Shown piece by piece: positions 60,582 through 64,000 of a stretch of 64,000 nt of DNA. The stretch is taken from assembly GCA_964030785.1 (NCBI GenBank), contig OZ034968.1:37320186-37384185 (forward strand). Reading direction: 5' to 3'. The translations under genes and the position numbers were made by a program. The stretch is from Siderastrea siderea (Eukaryota > Cnidaria > Anthozoa > Scleractinia > Rhizangiidae). The first letter of the stretch is position 1. The number at the start of each line of letters is the position of its first letter. Under the pieces are notes generated by a model. It ran no database searches and was not told where the DNA came from. It saw only the letters and a program-made list of their open reading frames with translations.

Positions 60582-63500
60582 ATTACTTCTATTCCAAATG
60601 TATATGGTGAAAATAACTCGGATTTTGAATGTAAGTGGGAAAGCTCAAAATTAAATATGTAGATATTTAAATATATTTAGATATTTAAATTAAATTAAAA
60701 ATGAAAATACTTTTGGAAAATAAACAACATGTATGGGAAAAGGGAACTCCACACCGAAATGCTAATCTATTGTGAAATCACGAGAAGGCGTGGTTCAAGT
60801 ATGGCTTCGTGATTATTTTAGCGTGGTAAAAGATGTAGCTATGACCACGTGTCTATTTTCGCGAGAAAAAGGAGTGTGCGTTGACATCTACTTTTTTTTA
60901 CTTGTGCAACTTTACCTTGGTAATAATGTTCTATTTTGTTTTCATTTCTTGTCAATTTGTCATCTTTTCAGACGTAATCAAGCGCGGAAACATTTTTTTT
61001 TCAAAACGGATCTATTTTGAGATCAAATACCAAAAAAATATATCATCGGAAAAAAAAAAGAAGGAAACTCCTTCCCCTTCCCGATTCGGAGTTTTACAAG
61101 CAATTATTCCCGAATCGAGAGGTATATGAACGTCAACTCACACCCAACAATGACTTTAGTACCTGGAGCCGACTTGACCATGCGTGTACATGCGACGCGA
61201 TGGAGTAAAATAATTTTTTTTTATATTATATGCTCATGTACAAGATACTATAAAAAATACTGGGGGACAAAAACGAAGGAAACAAACAGAATAAAGGAAA
61301 AATTTTGCTATTTATTTTGAAAACACGGAGTTTCCATATAAGGTGATGACGTCATACTGCGTCACGCAGCTTGAGCAGTGAAACAATCTGATTACCAAAA
61401 GCTGCAAATTTCTTGTGGTGACGATATTATAAATTTAATGTTTGGGCACGATAACTCCATTACTACGCTGGTTTATTCTCTTTTTTTGTCTTTTCTTTTT
61501 TTAGATTACAGTGTTTTACCTAAAACAGGTGGGTATACTTACCCTTCCTATATTGCAAATTCTTATCAATAATGGTTTTTGACTGTATATCGCCAATTGC
61601 CACCTAATAAACAACAAAACTGGATTAAAACAAAAGGATTCTACTGAACAAAACAGAATAAGAAGTTAGAAGATAAACTGTAGGTCATTACAGGGATGTA
61701 CGTAGATTGTGATGGGAGTTTGCGTTAAAAGGTGTTATTTTGTCTATAAAATTTAAATTGTCTTCCTTTTTTCATTTTTGGCGATTTTTATTCCAATTTT
61801 CACTGTAATAATGCACGCTCACAGGAAGTTCACAGCGTGGATATCGTCCTTGTAAAATATAGCGGCTATAATACAGTTAACCACTCTGTTACTTTTTATC
61901 AACTCTCCAACTCACCTCTCCATGATGTACCTCTTTGAAAATCCCAAACGCTGCGATGTTGAACTGAAGCAATTTTTAATCTGACCGGTATGATCGTTTC
62001 GGTAAGCCGCAGTTCTGACACTGATAATAAGCGCTGGTTTACGACAATGGAAAAATAGAAAAAAATGGAAACAAACACCACTGAACATCACCACTACTGT
62101 TTTTTCCAACTGCTGGTTCTTTTTTTTTTGTTTTGGTTTGGTTTGGTTTGTTTCGTTTTGTTTGTTTTTGTTTTTGTTTTTTTGTTTTTTTTCATAGCAG
62201 AAGTAATCAACGTGCCAACACCTTTATTCCAAAGTGGGTAATAAATTGCTTGGCGACGAAATCTTATGAACACCTAAGGAAGGCTGGTTTTAAACTTTCC
62301 TAAATTTTTTAATTATAAACATCCAAGCAAAAACAAACAAACTTTGTAACGTTTTCTGAAATTGAAATGGCAACAATTTTGATGTATTACATAAGTGCCC
62401 TAGGAATTTGGTGTTTCCATAGCAACCATACTCTGACAGTTCTGGTTTTTTTGAAATTCACAAAAACCACTGAGGAAAGTGCTTTCAAGTCCTCAAACAA
62501 AACACAGAGTTGTGAAAAGTTCATCCTCTCGCTGGTATGTTTGAATATTTTACTTCAGAGTTACTAACCCTGTATAAATGCGTCTTTCGTCTTTTTATAC
62601 AGCGGTCTTGGTTTACTTAAAACTGGACTATTACTTCATTCGTGCACATCCCTTTCGAGTTGTTTCAACTGTCTGTGCACTTTCCATTTGAAAGAACCAA
62701 AATGATACCAGCAACTTCTTCAGCTATGTTTTTCCAATTACTCACATTTTTCCCACCTCTTTTTCCTAGATTCCTCTTTCAATCTGACTAATATGACAGG
62801 TAAATCCTTACAAAAGATGGTTACACTGTTTTGATTTTTATTACAAAATCCTGAAATAAAACAATACACATAGTTTAAGGGGGGGAGGGACACTCTTAAC
62901 TATCACGTTGTTAAATTGCTATCGAAAGTTTCTAGTCATCATATCTTGGAAACCCCAACTTCCACAGACAAGCTGCTTGGCCACTTTTGTTCCATGGGAA
63001 AGGTTGTCAAGATTGTCAAGTCATAACCATATATGGCAGGTCACATGACCACCACAGGAAAAAAAGCTTAAAAACAGACGGTGTAATGTTTTGGTTGTTA
63101 AAAACAGTGCCATTATTTAAGAATTGCCAAAGTACAAAACCTGAGGTATCGATTTATTGAAATTCGCATTATTATAGAAGTTGTGACTTCATATTGAAAT
63201 ACGTGTATTCAGAAGTGTTTCTTTTTTTGAGTAAACAGTAATTACTTACGCCATGCTACAAAAAAGTGGAATTATCTCCGATTCGTTAAGAAAAAATATT
63301 GGACTTCTACCGTCTTTCTCCTGAGTTTTAGGGATTTTTCTTTCTAATGCACGGTTGGGGACTGGCACTAGCTATAAACGGACGTGCAATGTCGATTTTT
63401 AAAATTCAGATGTTCACCCTAATACATTTCGAAAAATACCATCCACAAAAATCTCTCACCAACAAATCCAGATCTGTAGTTAGGGGTCTCTCTCGTTAAT

Positions 63501-63915
63501 GCAAGCAAGTCGCACCCAGGTAATGGTCAGCCTAAGGGCTACTAAACACAGTGGGGTATCATGGGGTCAAAATTGCCCTTTCTGGCTCTGCGGAGACTAT
63601 TTAGCACTCTTGAGACTTCAGTTTGATTGTTTGGGTACTCAGATGAATGTCAAGATGCATTGCCACAAACCTCTGATTAAGTGCCCCACAATTTCGGGTG
63701 CCCCCCCCCCCCCCAAACAAAAGATCCACTTTGTTAAAGTGTTTAAGGACACTAGACTATCCTCTATTTTCGCGACACTTAAAATCTCCTCATAATTGAC
63801 TTTTCGACAGGCAACAAGACTCCAGTCAGTAAAAATGCTATTCCCTTCATTGTCTCAGCCTTCTTTGCAGTAATTGCTGTGGCTGCTGTAGTGTTTCGGT
63901 ACCTCCGCCGCTCAG
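60582..63915 (+). CDS. Partial paralogue of receptor-like membrane protein
   Basis: Exons by homology and splice sites: 60582-60630 (ITSIPNVYGENNSDFE), 61505-61528 (YSVLPKT), a possible extra symmetric exon 62201-62233 (VINVPTPLFQ), 62770-62799 (SSFNLTNM), and 63811-63915 with the membrane helix (IPFIVSAFFAVIAVAAVVFR). They match exons 6-9 of the 6208-26518 gene in length, phase and sequence. The cytoplasmic exon lies beyond the window. The 5' ectodomain exons are absent here, so either this gene starts elsewhere, uses diverged exons, or is a partial duplicate. Some coupling with the preceding lectin exon is not excluded, but the lectin has its own stop codon. Confidence 0.65.
62125..62190 (+). 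repeat. T/G-rich low-complexity tract
   Basis: Runs of gtttggttt and gtttttgtttt units precede the acceptor of the possible extra exon at 62201. Confidence 0.85.
62880..63080 (+). repeat. Diverged repeat, matches 59490-59690
   Basis: Second copy in the same orientation, within the intron before the membrane-helix exon of the paralogue. Confidence 0.65.
63703..63716 (+). repeat. Poly-C tract
   Basis: An uninterrupted run of about 14 C in the intron upstream of the membrane-helix exon. Confidence 0.9.
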
Positions 63916-64000
63916 GTAAACCCTTACTTTCTATACCAGGGTGGTGTCACGAAATTATTTCCTGACAGGTTTTGCTTAAAAGGGTACACATGAACGCGTG

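Overview
The window is animal nuclear DNA: A+T-rich, with short exons joined by GT-AG introns and a heavy load of transposons. A Penelope-like reverse transcriptase, a Harbinger element, a Kolobok-like element and a cnidarian-style Polinton together suggest an anthozoan (coral or sea anemone). That assignment is inference; no taxonomic marker gene is present.

Host genes. A ten-exon gene at 6208-26518 (+) encodes a predicted 282-residue type I single-pass membrane protein with a signal peptide, a fibronectin-III-like segment, a short linker, one membrane helix and a short cytoplasmic tail. Every intron phase joins cleanly. The 3' half of a paralogue lies at 60582-63915 (+) and runs off the window, and its introns are also related, so the locus arose by tandem segmental duplication. 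Between them is the last exon of a C-type lectin gene (58257-58689). Intron 4 of the first gene is filled by a 12-kb element with long terminal inverted repeats built from CCTGGTTA-like units (8518-20498). That element itself contains a 2.7-kb TTAA-flanked element (9483-12184) carrying a broken Penelope-like reverse transcriptase.

Transposon nest, 26.9-58.1 kb. In order: a Penelope-like remnant (26910-28110, -); a PIF/Harbinger transposon (28707-50506) whose MYB/SANT-like gene is split by a 17,691-bp Polinton/Maverick (29590-47280) flanked by a perfect 6-bp target duplication TATGGG; a Kolobok-like element with a THAP exon abutting the Harbinger end (50509-52763; a truncated inverted relative lies at 3455-4782); a 1.5-kb near-perfect palindrome capped by CTGCAGA minisatellites (54342-55890); and a 2.2-kb element with GAATTCGGAGTGA-type terminal arrays and a decayed DDE transposase (55954-58145).

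The Polinton is the richest object. Leftward it encodes protein-primed DNA polymerase B, a small zinc finger, a small basic protein, a chromodomain integrase, a PLA2-like protein with an upstream zinc-ribbon ORF, a short start-less ORF, an adenain-like protease, a hydrophobic virion-like protein, a major capsid candidate, a small basic protein, a minor capsid candidate and a coiled-coil protein. Rightward it encodes a packaging ATPase, a collagen-like fibre protein, two paralogous hydrophobic proteins and a 40-residue peptide. A VLTF3-like transcription factor and a 178-residue protein are leftward near the right end. Capsid and packaging genes share an upstream motif ATCTAA...ATATATG, while polymerase and VLTF3 genes share a different one (AGTATA..GAATG). 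Both termini are 72-73-bp imperfect palindromes able to form hairpins. The element is recent enough for most genes to be intact, but the polymerase C-terminus, fibre gene, integrase start and zinc-ribbon/PLA2 junction are broken or displaced.
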